Source: Sipunculus nudus (taxonomy: Eukaryota; Annelida; Sipuncula; Golfingiida; Sipunculidae). Taken from it: DNA of 64,000 bases. Position numbers and translations under genes: made by a program. The stretch spans positions 28,957,033 through 29,021,032 of the forward strand of contig CM049309.1 in assembly GCA_026874595.1 (NCBI GenBank), in the 5' to 3' direction. Numbering within the stretch: the first letter of the stretch is position 1; each line of letters begins with the position of its first letter. Positions 32,208 to 43,737 of the stretch are shown here, in pieces. A model generated the notes under the pieces. It was not told the origin of the DNA and did not search any database. It worked only from the letters and a program-made list of their open reading frames with translations.

Positions 32208-35200
32208 TTAGCACGTTCGGTAAGAGGTACCTGCCAATAACCTTTTAACAGATGCTAACTTGCTAATATACGTAGCAGATCCAATCCTATCAATGCAATC
32301 TTCCACTCTGGGCAAAGGGTAAGTATCTGTTATTGTTACAGTGTTAACTTTTCGATAGTCTGTACAAAATCTGTAGGTCATATCAGGCTTCTTTATCAAT
32401 AAACATGGGGAACTCCAGGCACTACTGCTGTTTTCAATAATATCATTCTCTATCATATACTTTATTTCATTCTTTATGGCTTGTAACTTTTGGGGACCAG
32501 CTCTATATGGTGCCTGTTTAATAGGGGAAGCATCTCCTACGTCTACATCATGCTGTAGTACATTAGTTCTACTGGGGACATCAGGAAATAAAGAGTCATA
32601 ATTTATCAGGATTTCCTTCAACTCTGATAACTGATCGAAATCCAAATGTGACAATTTCTGATCTAAATTATTTAAAATATCAGAGTTGTTCAGTTTTACA
32701 GGATGTTCAGTTTTCTTCATGAGAACATCCTCGGCATTCTTTTCAGTTTCTTTAATGAGTACCAAATTTGTGTGGGGAGGACTAGATTGACATGTTTCCG
32801 CTGATCTGTCATGATATTCTTTCAACATATTTATATGACAAAGTTGTTGCGACTTTCTACGATCAGGAGTATCAATCACATAATTCAAATCTGATTTCTT
32901 CTCAACAACTTTGTATGGTCCAGAGTATTTTGCTTGCAGGGGATGTCCTGGAATTGGGAATAATACCAGAACTTTATCACCAGGTTTAAATTCTCTTTTT
33001 GTCGTCTTTTTGTCATACCATACTTTCATTTTGTTTTGGGCTTTCTTTAAATGTTCTTGGGCGATTTCGTTTGCCCTACTTAATTTCTCCTTGGATTCCT
33101 GAACATATTTTAACAAGCTACTTTGACAACTGTTTTCCATCCAAGTGTCTTTTAACACCGCCAGGGGGCCTCTTACACAGTGCCCATACACTAATTCAAA
33201 AGGGCTAAACCCTAAGCTTTCTTGCACTGCTTCTCGGGCTGCAAATATCAAAAAGGGTAACCCCTCATCCCACTGGTTCCCAGTGTCAAGACAATAAGCT
33301 CTAATCATGTTTTTAAGAGTTTGGTGAAATCGCTCTAGAGCACCTTGACTCTCAGGATGGTAGGCACTGGATTTGTAGTGTTTTATGCCTAGCTCTGTCA
33401 GAACCTGGGCAAATATATTTGACATGAAATTTGAACCTTGATCCGTTTGTATTGTTCTTGGTAAGCCAAAAGTAGTAAAAAATTTAACCAGAGCTTCAAC
33501 AATTTTCTTTGCAGATATAGTTCTAAGAGGAATAGCTTCTGGAAATCTAGTTGCAGTACACATGATTGTTAGAACATATTCATTGCCATGTTTAGTTTTT
33601 CTTAGCGGTCCTACACAGTCAAGTATTACCGATTCAAACGCATCATGTGTTGTTGGTATGGGCGAGAGTGGCGCAGGACTAATTTGGTGGGTTGGTTTTC
33701 CAATCATTTGACACACATGACAAGTTTTACAGTATTTCGCCACGTCTCGTTTTAACTTGGGCCAATAGAAGTGTTGGAGAATTTTGTGTTTGGTTTTCCT
33801 GACACCAAAATGTCCTGCCATAGGATGATCATGTGCAAGTTTTAAGATTTCTGGGCGATACTCGGGGGGAACTACAATTTGATAAAGAGTTTTCCACGTT
33901 TCGTCCGCTGGTACGGTGGGAGGTCTATATTTTCTGACTAGTACATCATTCTGTAAAGTGAAACAAGTTGGAACTTTATCTGCTTCCTCTTTAGTCAAGG
34001 CATTTTCTCTAAGGGAGGCAATATCAGGATCTTTCTTTTGCATTGCTATCAAATCATCAGTTTTCATGCTAACTTCTACTTTCTTTACACTCCTATCCTT
34101 CTTTAACTGTTCATGCCCATTTTGATCAGGCGATTTCACGCCGTTTGTACTCCTTTGGAGATTTCTATTCAGGGTCTGTTTGCCCTGGACTACATTTGTA
34201 GTCGAGTCCTTTGGACTGGGTGTGCCACTTGGGTCACATACGGGCGATTTAATATTTACTCGCGTAACGGGCTTTAAGCCACTGACGTCATCGTTAGAAT
34301 GCGCCATAAAGGTTTGCGAGAGGTCAAGTACAGAACTCTCTGGTTTCAGACTTGCCTTTTTACTCATCGCTCGAGTCACTACACAGCCTGGAAATACGCC
34401 CGGAAACTCCTGCTGGAGCAGGTCTGTGTCCCTATCAGTGCTCGGCAATTTTGTCATTCTGGGATTAATTTTCACTCTGTCACCAGCTAAATCGTTGCCT
34501 AGGAGGAGCGAAACGCCCTCTACTGGCAACTTTGAACAAACTCCTACAGTTACAAATTCAGAGACTAAATCAGATTCTAGTTTCACTCTGTGTAATGGAA
34601 CTTCTAAAAATTCCGAATTAACACCCTGGACTAGAACTGAACACCCCGCGTAACTCTCTTTAGAGAAGGGAAGAACAGATTTCAAAACGAGGCTTTGGGT
34701 TGCCCCGGTATCCCTTAAGATTTTAACACGGGCCTTTCTTGCATGGTTACCCTCTAACTGAACAAAGCCATCTGACACAAAGGGCTGAAAGCTCTCGTGG
34801 ACAGGGCTTTGTGTTTCAACTTTAGTCTCTAGTTTACTGGGCATTGTTACCGGTTTCATGCTCTGCGTAACAGTTAACGCATTAGGTTTAGGCTTACTTT
34901 GACCGTATCTTTTTCTATAACACTCAGATTCTGTATGCCCCTTGAACTCACAGAATGTACAATATTTGGGTCCAGTCCTAGGTTGTCCCTCTTTATGTTG
35001 AGCAGGAGAGTCAGATTGACTTTTATACTTGGGTTTACCATGATCGGACTGTGGTTTACCTGAGCCGGAGTGACCCCGATAGTAGGGACTACCCTTTCTC
35101 CGACCCAGTTTTGGGCTTTTGCTACCTTCTCTTTTCTCACCATACCTCCTCCTGTGACTGGTATAACTGGGGCGGTGCGTCAAGGCAAATTCATCTGCCA

Positions 35201-36125
35201 GGACACCAGCCTCGTTTACATTTCTTACTTTATGTTCATCCAAAAATATTTTAATGTCACTACGGATATGCCTTTTGAACTCTTCTATCAAAATTAGTTG
35301 TTTGAGTTTTTCAAAATCCTGATCAATTTTCATAGACTGACACCATCTATTAAATGCACTTTCTTTGTCTCTAGCATATTCAACATGAGTTTGATTTTCT
35401 CTTTTGGTGGCATTCCTAAATTTTAAGCGATACGCTTCGGGGACTAATTCATAGGCTCTCAGAATGACCTCTTTTACAGTGTCGTAATCCCTGCATTGTT
35501 CGTCTGTGAGCGCAGTGTAAACGTCCTGTGCGCGACCAACCAGAACGCTTTGTAACAACAGGGTCCACTGGCCTTTAGGCCAAGCCATTAAAGTGGCCAC
35601 CCGTTCAAAATAACTGAAATAACGCTCCACTTCATTTTCATTGAAGGGAGGTACTTTTGTCGAATTTCTGAATAGGAATTCAGACGGCTCATGTGCTGTA
35701 CGATTTTGAGGATTTTGTAACTCTAACTCTTTCAACTTAATTTGCGTTTCTCTTTCGATTTCACATCTACGGATTTCTGCTTCAACCTGAGCTTCATATT
35801 TCAATTTATCTGTTTCAATTTGAGCTTCATATTTCAATTTAAGTTCATACTTTCTCAATTCTAGTTCTATCGGGTCAATAGCTGTTGCCCCAAGAGGTTC
35901 CTTAATAGTTTTTTCCTCCAAATCAGATTCCTCTTTACTTTCTACATCACCATATAATGATTTCTTAAGTACATTTCTTAAACCCTCTACAGTGCATACA
36001 TCCATGATGTCAATATTTAAATGTAGAGCAACAATTTCAAGTTCATTTTTCTTTAACGTATACAATAAGCTCCTATTTTCTCTTAATTGTGGTATAATTT
36101 CATTTGGTTTAAATTCCGTACCCAT
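32208..36125 (-). CDS. Element B Gag-PR-IN and N-terminal RT (fused polyprotein, broken in RT)
   Basis: Starts at an ATG (MGTEFKPNEIIPQL) and runs 1,305 residues. Gag has a long charged coiled-coil-like region (about 85-140), a capsid-like part (FSYFERVATLMAWPKGQW) and a CCHC knuckle CTFCEFKGHTESEC (about 390). The protease has RDTGATQSLVL (about 470). Integrase comes next: zinc domain HDHPMAGHFG...CKTCHVC, catalytic Asp in LDCVGP (plus-strand 33,618), Asp in TDQGSNF (33,441) and Glu in ALERFHQT (33,333) with DD35E spacing, then a GPY module KYSGPYKV. RT begins after integrase (YRFCTDYRKVNTVTITDTYP) and leaves frame at an A-run near 32,250, ending 32,208. Gag and pol share one frame. Confidence 0.92.
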   Translation of the reverse strand: MGTEFKPNEIIPQLRENRSLLYTLKKNELEIVALHLNIDIMDVCTVEGLRNVLKKSLYGDVESKEESDLEEKTIKEPLGATAIDPIELELRKYELKLKYEAQIETDKLKYEAQVEAEIRRCEIERETQIKLKELELQNPQNRTAHEPSEFLFRNSTKVPPFNENEVERYFSYFERVATLMAWPKGQWTLLLQSVLVGRAQDVYTALTDEQCRDYDTVKEVILRAYELVPEAYRLKFRNATKRENQTHVEYARDKESAFNRWCQSMKIDQDFEKLKQLILIEEFKRHIRSDIKIFLDEHKVRNVNEAGVLADEFALTHRPSYTSHRRRYGEKREGSKSPKLGRRKGSPYYRGHSGSGKPQSDHGKPKYKSQSDSPAQHKEGQPRTGPKYCTFCEFKGHTESECYRKRYGQSKPKPNALTVTQSMKPVTMPSKLETKVETQSPVHESFQPFVSDGFVQLEGNHARKARVKILRDTGATQSLVLKSVLPFSKESYAGCSVLVQGVNSEFLEVPLHRVKLESDLVSEFVTVGVCSKLPVEGVSLLLGNDLAGDRVKINPRMTKLPSTDRDTDLLQQEFPGVFPGCVVTRAMSKKASLKPESSVLDLSQTFMAHSNDDVSGLKPVTRVNIKSPVCDPSGTPSPKDSTTNVVQGKQTLNRNLQRSTNGVKSPDQNGHEQLKKDRSVKKVEVSMKTDDLIAMQKKDPDIASLRENALTKEEADKVPTCFTLQNDVLVRKYRPPTVPADETWKTLYQIVVPPEYRPEILKLAHDHPMAGHFGVRKTKHKILQHFYWPKLKRDVAKYCKTCHVCQMIGKPTHQISPAPLSPIPTTHDAFESVILDCVGPLRKTKHGNEYVLTIMCTATRFPEAIPLRTISAKKIVEALVKFFTTFGLPRTIQTDQGSNFMSNIFAQVLTELGIKHYKSSAYHPESQGALERFHQTLKNMIRAYCLDTGNQWDEGLPFLIFAAREAVQESLGFSPFELVYGHCVRGPLAVLKDTWMENSCQSSLLKYVQESKEKLSRANEIAQEHLKKAQNKMKVWYDKKTTKREFKPGDKVLVLFPIPGHPLQAKYSGPYKVVEKKSDLNYVIDTPDRRKSQQLCHINMLKEYHDRSAETCQSSPPHTNLVLIKETEKNAEDVLMKKTEHPVKLNNSDILNNLDQKLSHLDFDQLSELKEILINYDSLFPDVPSRTNVLQHDVDVGDASPIKQAPYRAGPQKLQAIKNEIKYMIENDIIENSSSAWSSPCLLIKKPDMTYRFCTDYRKVNTVTITDTYPLPRVEDCIDRIGSATYISKLASVKRLLAGTSYRTC

Positions 36126-36260
36126 ATTTGCAAAGTATCAAGATAACGTGTCTGAGAAATATACGAGTTCAATTGTAGTTAAATACTCGTTCAATAACTA
36201 GAAGTTATAGAGACCACTGTGAAATTTTACATCCAAATGTAGCCGTTATTACGAAATATA
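36126..36260 (-). other. Short leader of element B
   Basis: About 135 bp between the PBS and the gag ATG, AT-rich and without any ORF. Confidence 0.7.
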
Positions 36261-36280
36261 GGGTCTCGTCGCGGTCGCCA
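36261..36280 (-). promoter_or_regulatory. Primer-binding site of element B
   Basis: Minus strand reads TGGCGACCGCGACGAGACCC, three bases inside the 5' LTR edge. TGG is the complement of a tRNA CCA end. I do not assign the primer tRNA firmly. Confidence 0.7.
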
Positions 36281-36283
36281 TTA

Positions 36284-37010
36284 TGTTACGGTCCCTTTTC
36301 ACACCAAACAACTCAGGCCGAACCGTAACACATATGCTCAGACACGTTCTCTTCAAATGAATACGTAACCAAAATATGGGTGCAAAAACAATACTATATT
36401 ACTATATTACAATATTTACATTCATACACAAATAATATAATAGTCAATACATAACGTAATTTATAACAAAGTCTCTGAAGAAAAACTGAGTCTCTAAAAA
36501 ACAAACTGCAACGAAATACTTAACTGAATCCGGTATACGAGAAACTGAAGTCCATCATCAACACATAATTGGGGCACACACAAAACTGAAGTCCTGTATT
36601 AATCCATGTGGCACCAAACAAACAAAGTCTCTCCTCTTCTTAAATAATAAAGTTCATGGCGTGGTTCATGGCATTCCGTGGGCTTGGGGACCAAGAGCCC
36701 ACGGTCACGGTCCCCGGGGATAACAGCAACGTGGCGTAGCAAAGTCAATAGTCCCGCCTCGTACTGCAGGCGAGTTCGTTTTATAGGCTTTCAACAATGG
36801 GTGAAAACCGCAGAAGTTTGTGGTTTTGCTTGAGAGAAACGATAGCGCCGGCAGAACTGCAAAACCAGTACTGAATGGTCCAAGAATAGTTTTTATGTTT
36901 CTAAAAGCGCGTCAGTAGTCACAGATAGCGGGGTGGATCCATAAGCGTGGAAACGGGGGCGGCCACACCACTTCGTGGCGCCATCCTCCGATGTCCGGGT
37001 GACGTCCATG

Positions 37011-37015
<5 letters not shown>
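36284..37015 (-). repeat. 5' LTR of element B, 732 bp
   Basis: Plus strand TGTTACGGTCCC...CATGCAACA. It lies upstream of gag on the minus strand and would hold the promoter. Confidence 0.95.

Positions 37016-37057
<42 letters not shown>
37014..37057. repeat. (TA)n microsatellite flanking element B
   Basis: TA dinucleotides begin at the element edge. The other side of element B also ends in ATATAT, so the element probably inserted into this tract. Confidence 0.9.
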
Positions 37058-37059
<2 letters not shown>

Positions 37060-37320
37060 CACTACAGACAAGGTCTTTCTTGTGTTTCTTCTTTCTTTTC
37101 CATATGGGAATAACATTACCATAACCGTGCACAGAGAAACATGAAAATATTTATTTACTGAAAGCGCCATATTTTACCTCAAATGAATGACTCCTATTTT
37201 ATTGATTGACCACGTAACTCGGCTTTCAAATTGGGACAATTCTGATTTAATTGATATCACAAGCAAGCCGATCTTCCTTCATGCCGTTGCAAATGGTTCC
37301 ATATTTTCATATATACTAGT

Positions 37321-37421
<101 letters not shown>

Positions 37422-37679
37422 ACAACAAGACAGCAAAATACAGTTGATATTTCAAGGTAAGTGATTATATAACGGATTATATAACGAGTCCATGTAATGC
37501 TTGCACATCATGTTGGCGTCGCCAAACAGCTGGGTGGTCTATGTGAATGAGCCGTTCATCCTTCAGGAAGTTCCAAACTGCTTGATATTTTCATGTATAC
37601 ATTCACAATACTTGATATAATATATATGCATATATTATAGCCTTCCTTATTTCTTAAACCCATACGTAATTGATAGAGC

Positions 37680-37785
37680 GTCTGACTGGGACCCGTCCAA
37701 CTGGGACCCGTCGGACTGGAACCCGTCCGGATGGGATCGAAAAAATCTGACCCGTCTACTTGAAACCCGTCTATTTGGGATGGCA
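37680..37785. repeat. Short 15-bp minisatellite around GGGACCCGTC
   Basis: GGGACCCGTCCAACT, GGGACCCGTCGGACT and GGAACCCGTCCGGAT follow head to tail; degenerate ACCCGTCTA units follow after a break. Confidence 0.75.
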
Positions 37786-37964
37786 CCGATATCTAGATAG
37801 ACAGAACAAACGATATACACACATACATATGTATGTACATACATTTATATATATACATATATATATATATAAATATAAGTATATATCTATATTTATATAT
37901 ATTTCATATATACATACAAATATATATAGCCCGCCTGTCCCAGAAACCCCTCGCATAGGGCCCG

Positions 37965-40900
37965 GCGTATACTGGATAGAGCATATATTACAGGTTACAA
38001 ACACTAACTGGAGTATTTCATGCCCGAAGGGTCAGGGTAACCCATATACTTGATGGAGCATATATTACAGGTTACAAACGCTAACTGGAGTATTTCATGC
38101 CGGAAGGGTTAGGGTAACCCGCATACTGGATGGAGCATATATTACAGGTTACAAACACTTACAGGAGTATTTCATGCCCGAAGGGTTAGGGTAACCCACA
38201 TACTGGATGGAGCATATATTACAGGTTACAAACACTGGAGTATTTCATGCCCGAAGGGTTAGGGTAACCCGTATACTGGATGGAGCATATATTACAGGTT
38301 ACAAACGCTAACTGGAGTATTTCATGCCCAAAGGGTTAGGGTAACCCGTATACTGGATGGAGCATATATTACAGGTTACAGACGCTAACTGGAGTATTTT
38401 ATGCCCGAAGGGTTAGGGTAACCCGTATACTGCATGGAGCATATATTACAGGTTACACACACTTGCTGGAGTATTTCATGCCCGAAGGGTTAGGGTAACC
38501 CGTATACTAGATGGAGCATATATTACAGGTTACAAACACTTACTGGAGTATTTCATACCCGAAGGGTTAGGGTTACCCGTATCCAGGATATAGCATTTAT
38601 TTATAGTGAAGCACACTTCCTGAAGTCTTTCATGCAAGAAGGGTAAGGGTAACCCAAATCTCAGATATACCAAATATCAATAGCGGCCAACACTTACTGG
38701 AGTATAACATGCCCGAAGGGTTAGGGTAACCCATATACTGGATAGAGCATATATTAAAGGTGACAACCACTTACTGGAGTATTTCATGCCCGAAGGGTTA
38801 GGGTAACCTGTATACCGTATATAGTACATATTAATAGTGACAAACACTAAATCTAGTATTTCCTGAATGTTACAGGTTACAAACGCTAACTGGAGTATTT
38901 TATGCCCGAAGGGTTAGGGTAACCCGTATACTGAATGGAGCATATATTACAAGTTACACACACTTGCTGGAGTATTTCATGCCCGAAGGGTTAGGGTAAC
39001 CCGTAAACTGGATGGAGCATATATTACAGGTTACAAACACTTACTGGAGTATTTCATGCCCGAAGGGTTAGGGTAACCCATATACTGGATGGAGCATATA
39101 TTACAGGTTACAAACACTTACTGGAGTATTTCATGCCCGAAGGGTTAGGGTAACCCATATACTGGATGGAGCATATATATTACAGGTTACAAACGCTAAC
39201 TGGAGTATTTTATGCACGAAGGGTTAGGGTAATCCGTATACTGGATGAAGCATATATTACAGGTTACAAACACTTACTGGAGTATTTCATGCCCGAAGGG
39301 TTAGGGTAACCCGTATACTGGATGGAGCATATATTACAGGTTACAAACACTTACTGGAGTATTTCATGCCCGAAGGGTTAGGGTAACCCATATACTGGAT
39401 GGAGCATATATATTACAGGTTACAAACGCTAACTGGAGTATTTCATGCCCGAAGGGTTAGGGTAACCCGTATACTGGATGGAGCATATATTACAGGTTAC
39501 AAACACATACTGGAGTATTTAATAGTGACAAACACTAACTTGACTTTTTCCTGTATGATTGGTTAGGGTAACCAATATACTGGTTATACCATATATTAAT
39601 AGTGTCAAATTTTAACTGGAGTATTTCATGCCCGAAGGGTTAGGGTAATGCGTATACTGATATTTCATTCCCGAGTATTTCATGCCCGAAGGGTTAGGGT
39701 AACCCGTATACTGGATGGAGCTTATATTACAGGTTACAAACACTTACTGGAGTATTTCATGCCCAAAGGGTTAGGGTAACCCGTATACTGTATGGAGCAT
39801 ATATTACAGGTTACAAACACTTACTGGAGTATTTCATGCCCAAAGGGTTAGGGTAACCCGTATACTGGATGGAGCATATATTACAGGTTACAAACACTTA
39901 CTGTAGTATCCCGAATACAGCATATGTTAATACTGACAAACTCTTACTGGAGTATTTAATAGTGACAAACACTAACTTGACTTTTTCCTGTATGATTGGT
40001 TAGGGTAACCAATATACTGGTTATACCATATATTAATAGTGTCAAACTTTAACTGGAGTATTTCATGCCCGAAGGGTTAGGGTAATGCGTATACTGATAG
40101 AGCAAATATTTATTATGACAAACACTTACTGGAGTATTTCATGTCCGAAGGGTCAGGGTTACCCTATCCAGGATGTAGCATATATTCATACTTACAAACC
40201 ATTACTGGGGTATTTGATGCGCGAAGGGTTAGGGTAACCCATATACTGGATGGAGCATATATTACAGATTACAAACACTAACTGGAGTATTTCATGCCCA
40301 AAGGGTTAGGGTAACCCGTATACTGGATGGAGCATATATTACAGGTTACAAACGCTAACTGGAGTATTTTATGACCGAATGGTTAGGGTAACCCGTATAC
40401 TGAATGGAGCATATATTACAGGTTACACACACTTGCTGGAGTATTTCATGCCCGAAGGGTTAGGGTAAACCGTATACTGGATGGAGCATATATTACAGGT
40501 TACAAATACTTACTGGAGTATTTCATGCCCGAAGGGTTAGGGTTACCCGTATCCAGGATATAGCATTTATTTATAGTGAAGCACACTTCCTGAAGTATTT
40601 CATGCAAGAAGGGTAAGGGTAACCCAAATCTCAGATAAACCAAATATCAATAGCGGCCAACACTTACTGGAGTATAACAAGCCCGAAGTGTTAGGGTAAC
40701 CCATATACTAGATTGAGCATATATTAAAGGTGACAAACACTTACTGGAGTATTTCATGCCCGAAGGGTTAGGGTAAACTGTATACCGTATATAGTACATA
40801 TTAATAGTGACAAACACTAAATTTGGTATTTCCTGAATGAAGGATATGGGAATCCCTTATCCCGGATATAGCATATATTACCATAAACAAACACTTGCTG

Positions 40901-41883
40901 GAGTATGTCATGCAGAGAAATCTCAGATATACCATATATTCCTAGTGAGAAACACTTACAAGAGTATTTCATGCCCGAAGGGTTAGGGTAACCCATATAC
41001 TGGATGGAGCATATATTAAAGGTGACAAACACTTGAGTATTTCATGCCTGAATTGTTAGGGTTACCCATATCCCGGATACAGCATATATTAATACTGACA
41101 AACTCTTACTGGAGTATTTAATAGTGACAAACACTAACTTGACTTTTTCCTGTATGAATGGTTAGGGTAACCAATATACTGGTTATACCATATATTAATA
41201 GTGTCAAACTTTAACTGGAGTATTTCATGCCCGAAGGGTTAGGGTAATGCGTATACTGATAGAGCAAATATTTATTATGACAAACACTAACTGGAGTATT
41301 TCATGTCCGAAGGGTAAGGGATACCCTATCCAGGATGTAGCATATATTCATACTTACAAACCATTACTGGGGTATTTGATGCGCGAAGGGTTAGGGTAAC
41401 CCATATACTGGACTGAGCATATATTACAGGTTACAAACACTTACTGGAGTATTTCATGCCCGAAGGGTCAGGGTAACCCGTATACTGGATGGAGCATATA
41501 TTACAGGTTACAAACACTTACTGGAGTATTTCATGCCCGAAGGGTAAGGGTAACCCGTTTACTGGATGGAGCATATATTACAGGTTACAAACACTTACTG
41601 GAGTATTTCATGCCCGAAGGGTTAGGGTAACCCATATACTGGATGGACCATATATATTACAGGTTACAAACGCTAACCGGAGTATTTCATGCCCGAAGGG
41701 TTAGGGTAACCCGTATACTGGATGGAGCATATATTACAGGTTACAAACACTTACTGGAGTATTTCATGCCCGAAGGGTTAGGGTAACCCGTATACTGGAT
41801 GGAGCATATATTACAGGTTACAAACACTTACTGGAGTATTTCATGCGCGAAGGTTTAGGGTAACCCGTATACTGGATGGAGCA
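37965..41883 (+). repeat. 77-bp satellite array with telomere-like core, about 50 units
   Basis: The unit contains GCCCGAAGGGTTAGGGTAAC, GTATACTGGATGGAGCATAT, ATTACAGGTTACAAACACTT and ACTGGAGTATTTCAT. Successive copies lie exactly 77 bp apart over long runs (for example 39,001 to 39,078). GGGTTAGGGTAACCC in each unit holds 1.5 copies of the TTAGGG telomere word and can fold as GGGTTA/TAACCC. Most units are over 90% alike by eye; divergent units are interspersed (near 38,571-38,860, 39,516-39,660, 39,905-40,200, 40,541-41,360). No ORF of note. Confidence 0.95.
38571..38860 (+). repeat. Divergent satellite block, repeated at 40,541-40,830
   Basis: A run of atypical units (GGTTACCCGTATCCAGGATA...AATCTCAGATATACC...GCGGCCAACACTTACTGGAG) recurs about 1,970 bp downstream in the same order, showing higher-order duplication within the array. 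Confidence 0.85.
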
Positions 41884-42946
41884 CCAAACATACTACAGTG
41901 TCACCGATAGCTGGTCCATTTAGCTTACCTATAGGCTGAACCACCTGATACTGGATAAGGGCAGAGGGCACTTGTGTAATTTATAGTGATGTACAGGTAA
42001 CATAAGAGGTTATGGAAGTGGGACCATATCAATCATGGCAATATTGGGCCAGCTGATCATAATCAAACTGAGTTACAGTCCCTTGTATGTCGGTCATTTT
42101 ACGAATTCGTCGTGGTCTGTCGGGAGATGTCTAACTGTCCGGGACTGTTCCCGCCTTCATTCTTCCTGGTCGGTGTCGAGAAGTCGAGGTGTCTAACTGT
42201 CTAGGACTGCTCCAGCCTTTCTCAAAATATATATATGCATCTTTTCATAAATATAATATATATATGCATACATTTATTTTTACATGTATACATATTTATA
42301 CTTGATATCAAAGGTTGAATTATCTTTAATGCCGACTCGCTCGGTATTCATAATTTGCACTGTTGCATACCTATATTACATATGCATATGTATTATATTT
42401 ATATTTACATGTAAACTTAATTATTCTTGACATCGAATAAATATTTATCATTGATACAGACACGCTCGTTCTTCATATTTTTACACTGTTGCATATCTTT
42501 ATTCCTTTACGATCATCTGTGCTGACATCCGCAGGGTTTTTTGGCTACACCTGCGACTCCTATCGGTCATTTCACGTGTTCTTCGTGGTCTGTCGCGAGA
42601 TGTCTAACTGTCTGGGACTGTTCCCGCCTCCATTGTTCCTGATCGGTTTCGATAAGTCGAATTGTCGAACTGTCTAGGAATTTTCTAGCCTTCCTCAAGT
42701 TATCGGAGGGGGGGGGGGGGGGGGCGGCTCCATGTATGCTTGCTGATCAGTGTCGAGAAGTCGAAGTGTCTAACCCTCTGGGACAGTTAAATGGTGCGGA
42801 TTTTCAGAGTGCTCATAGATCTCGCTCATGCACCCTCCCGGCATCCATCCCCCCAGTACTCCTCGTCCCCAACACTCTGCAGATGCTTATAGGCATATAT
42901 ACAGTTTTCCTTGGCTCTTTCGCCTGTTGTCGTGGCATTTTGGGGA
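41884..42946. repeat. Two-copy ~470-bp direct repeat and spacer
   Basis: CGTGGTCTGTCGGGAGATGT near 42,111 and CGTGGTCTGTCGCGAGATGT near 42,583 head two similar blocks. Each continues with CTAACTGTC...GGGACTGTTCCCGCC and a GTCGAGAAGTCGA-like part, about 472 bp apart. A G-run of about 16 lies at 42,709-42,724. No gene seen. Confidence 0.65.
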
Positions 42947-43112
42947 CATGGGGCCTGTTGCAATAACATTTTACTGGACTTAAGCCCAGTTGGGGGCCTA
43001 AATACCATGATTACAATTGTGACGTCATAATAGTTACCATGGTGACACTCAGATGCTCCTGGGCTTAAGTCACCTACATGACTTAAGTCACCTTATTGCA
43101 ACACACCCATGG
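42947..43112. mobile_element. MITE with CATGGG...TGTTGCAATAA ends
   Basis: CATGGGGCCTGTTGCAATAA on the left is answered by TTATTGCAACACACCCATG on the right. A second inverted pair, ACTTAAGCCCAG/CTGGGCTTAAGT, lies inside. About 165 bp, no coding capacity. Confidence 0.7.
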
Positions 43113-43121
43113 AGTAGTTCC

Positions 43122-43737
43122 CTATAGTCCGTTCAAGCACCCATGTCCACCTGTTTTTTCGCGTTTATCTCTACATAAGTCAAACTTGCATATCAAAATT
43201 TGCACCTATGGCATAAAAAGGCAAAAGCGTAATTTTTGGTACCTTACCTACTCAAAATATAAATATTATTCCTTTTATGGCCTGGTTGACATATCTCATA
43301 TATAACCGTGGTTCATGGCGTCCCTAATAAGTGGCCATTGTATTCCTTGTATAAAGTAATGTGACGTAACAGTGAAGCGCGTGCACGTGGAGAATACAAG
43401 TCTCGCTGTAAAAAGGGGTCGGTAGCTCTTGATTATTGGTCCCATGAATATGGGCGCCTCTTTAGTTCGTCACGTCTATTATGACGTCATCCCTAATCCC
43501 TGATATGCCAATTTCACAGATTAGTGGCACGATGTCGCTATAGAATAGACTTGTTACTCATAAAATGGTTTTAAATTGTTTACAGGAAAATGACATAAGG
43601 TACGCTATTATTTCCATAATAGTAAATTACGCTTTTTCCTCTTTCTGTCCTAAGATTAAAAAGTTTGGACTTTCTTTGATTATCAAAAAAATAATCACGA
43701 AAAAACAGGTGGACAGGGGTGCTGGAATGGACTATAA
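43122..43737. mobile_element. P family MITE, copy 1
   Basis: The ends are long inverted repeats around TATAGTCCGTTCCAG and CCTGTCCACCTGTTTTTTCG (about 40 bp). The interior includes CATGGCGTCCCTAATAAGTG and a GACGTCA-rich part, and matches copy 3 in inverted orientation. The TATA at both edges fits TA-target insertion (Tc1/mariner-like), but the class is inferred. Confidence 0.8.

Larger units (their letters stand above)
30301..37015 (-). mobile_element. Element B: Gmr1-like Ty3/gypsy LTR retrotransposon
   Basis: Two 732-bp LTRs flank a gag-pol region coded on the minus strand. A PBS lies beside the right LTR and a polypurine tract beside the left one. The pol order is PR-IN-RT-RNaseH, the reverse of normal Ty3/gypsy and the hallmark of the Gmr1 group. 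The LTRs show only two differences by eye (30,390 region G versus A; CCATTCAACA versus CCATGCAACA at the inner/outer ends), so it is very young. The flanks are TATAT-rich on both sides (TATAT target duplication likely) because it landed in a TA microsatellite. It begins 25 bp after the 3' LTR of element A. Confidence 0.93.

Noticed and set aside
37965-41883. CRISPR-like array
   Set aside because: Repeats are contiguous 77-bp satellite units without unique spacers or cas genes, and the DNA is eukaryotic.
37965-41883. Interstitial telomere tract
   Set aside because: Only 1.5 telomere words per 77-bp unit; there is no (TTAGGG)n run.
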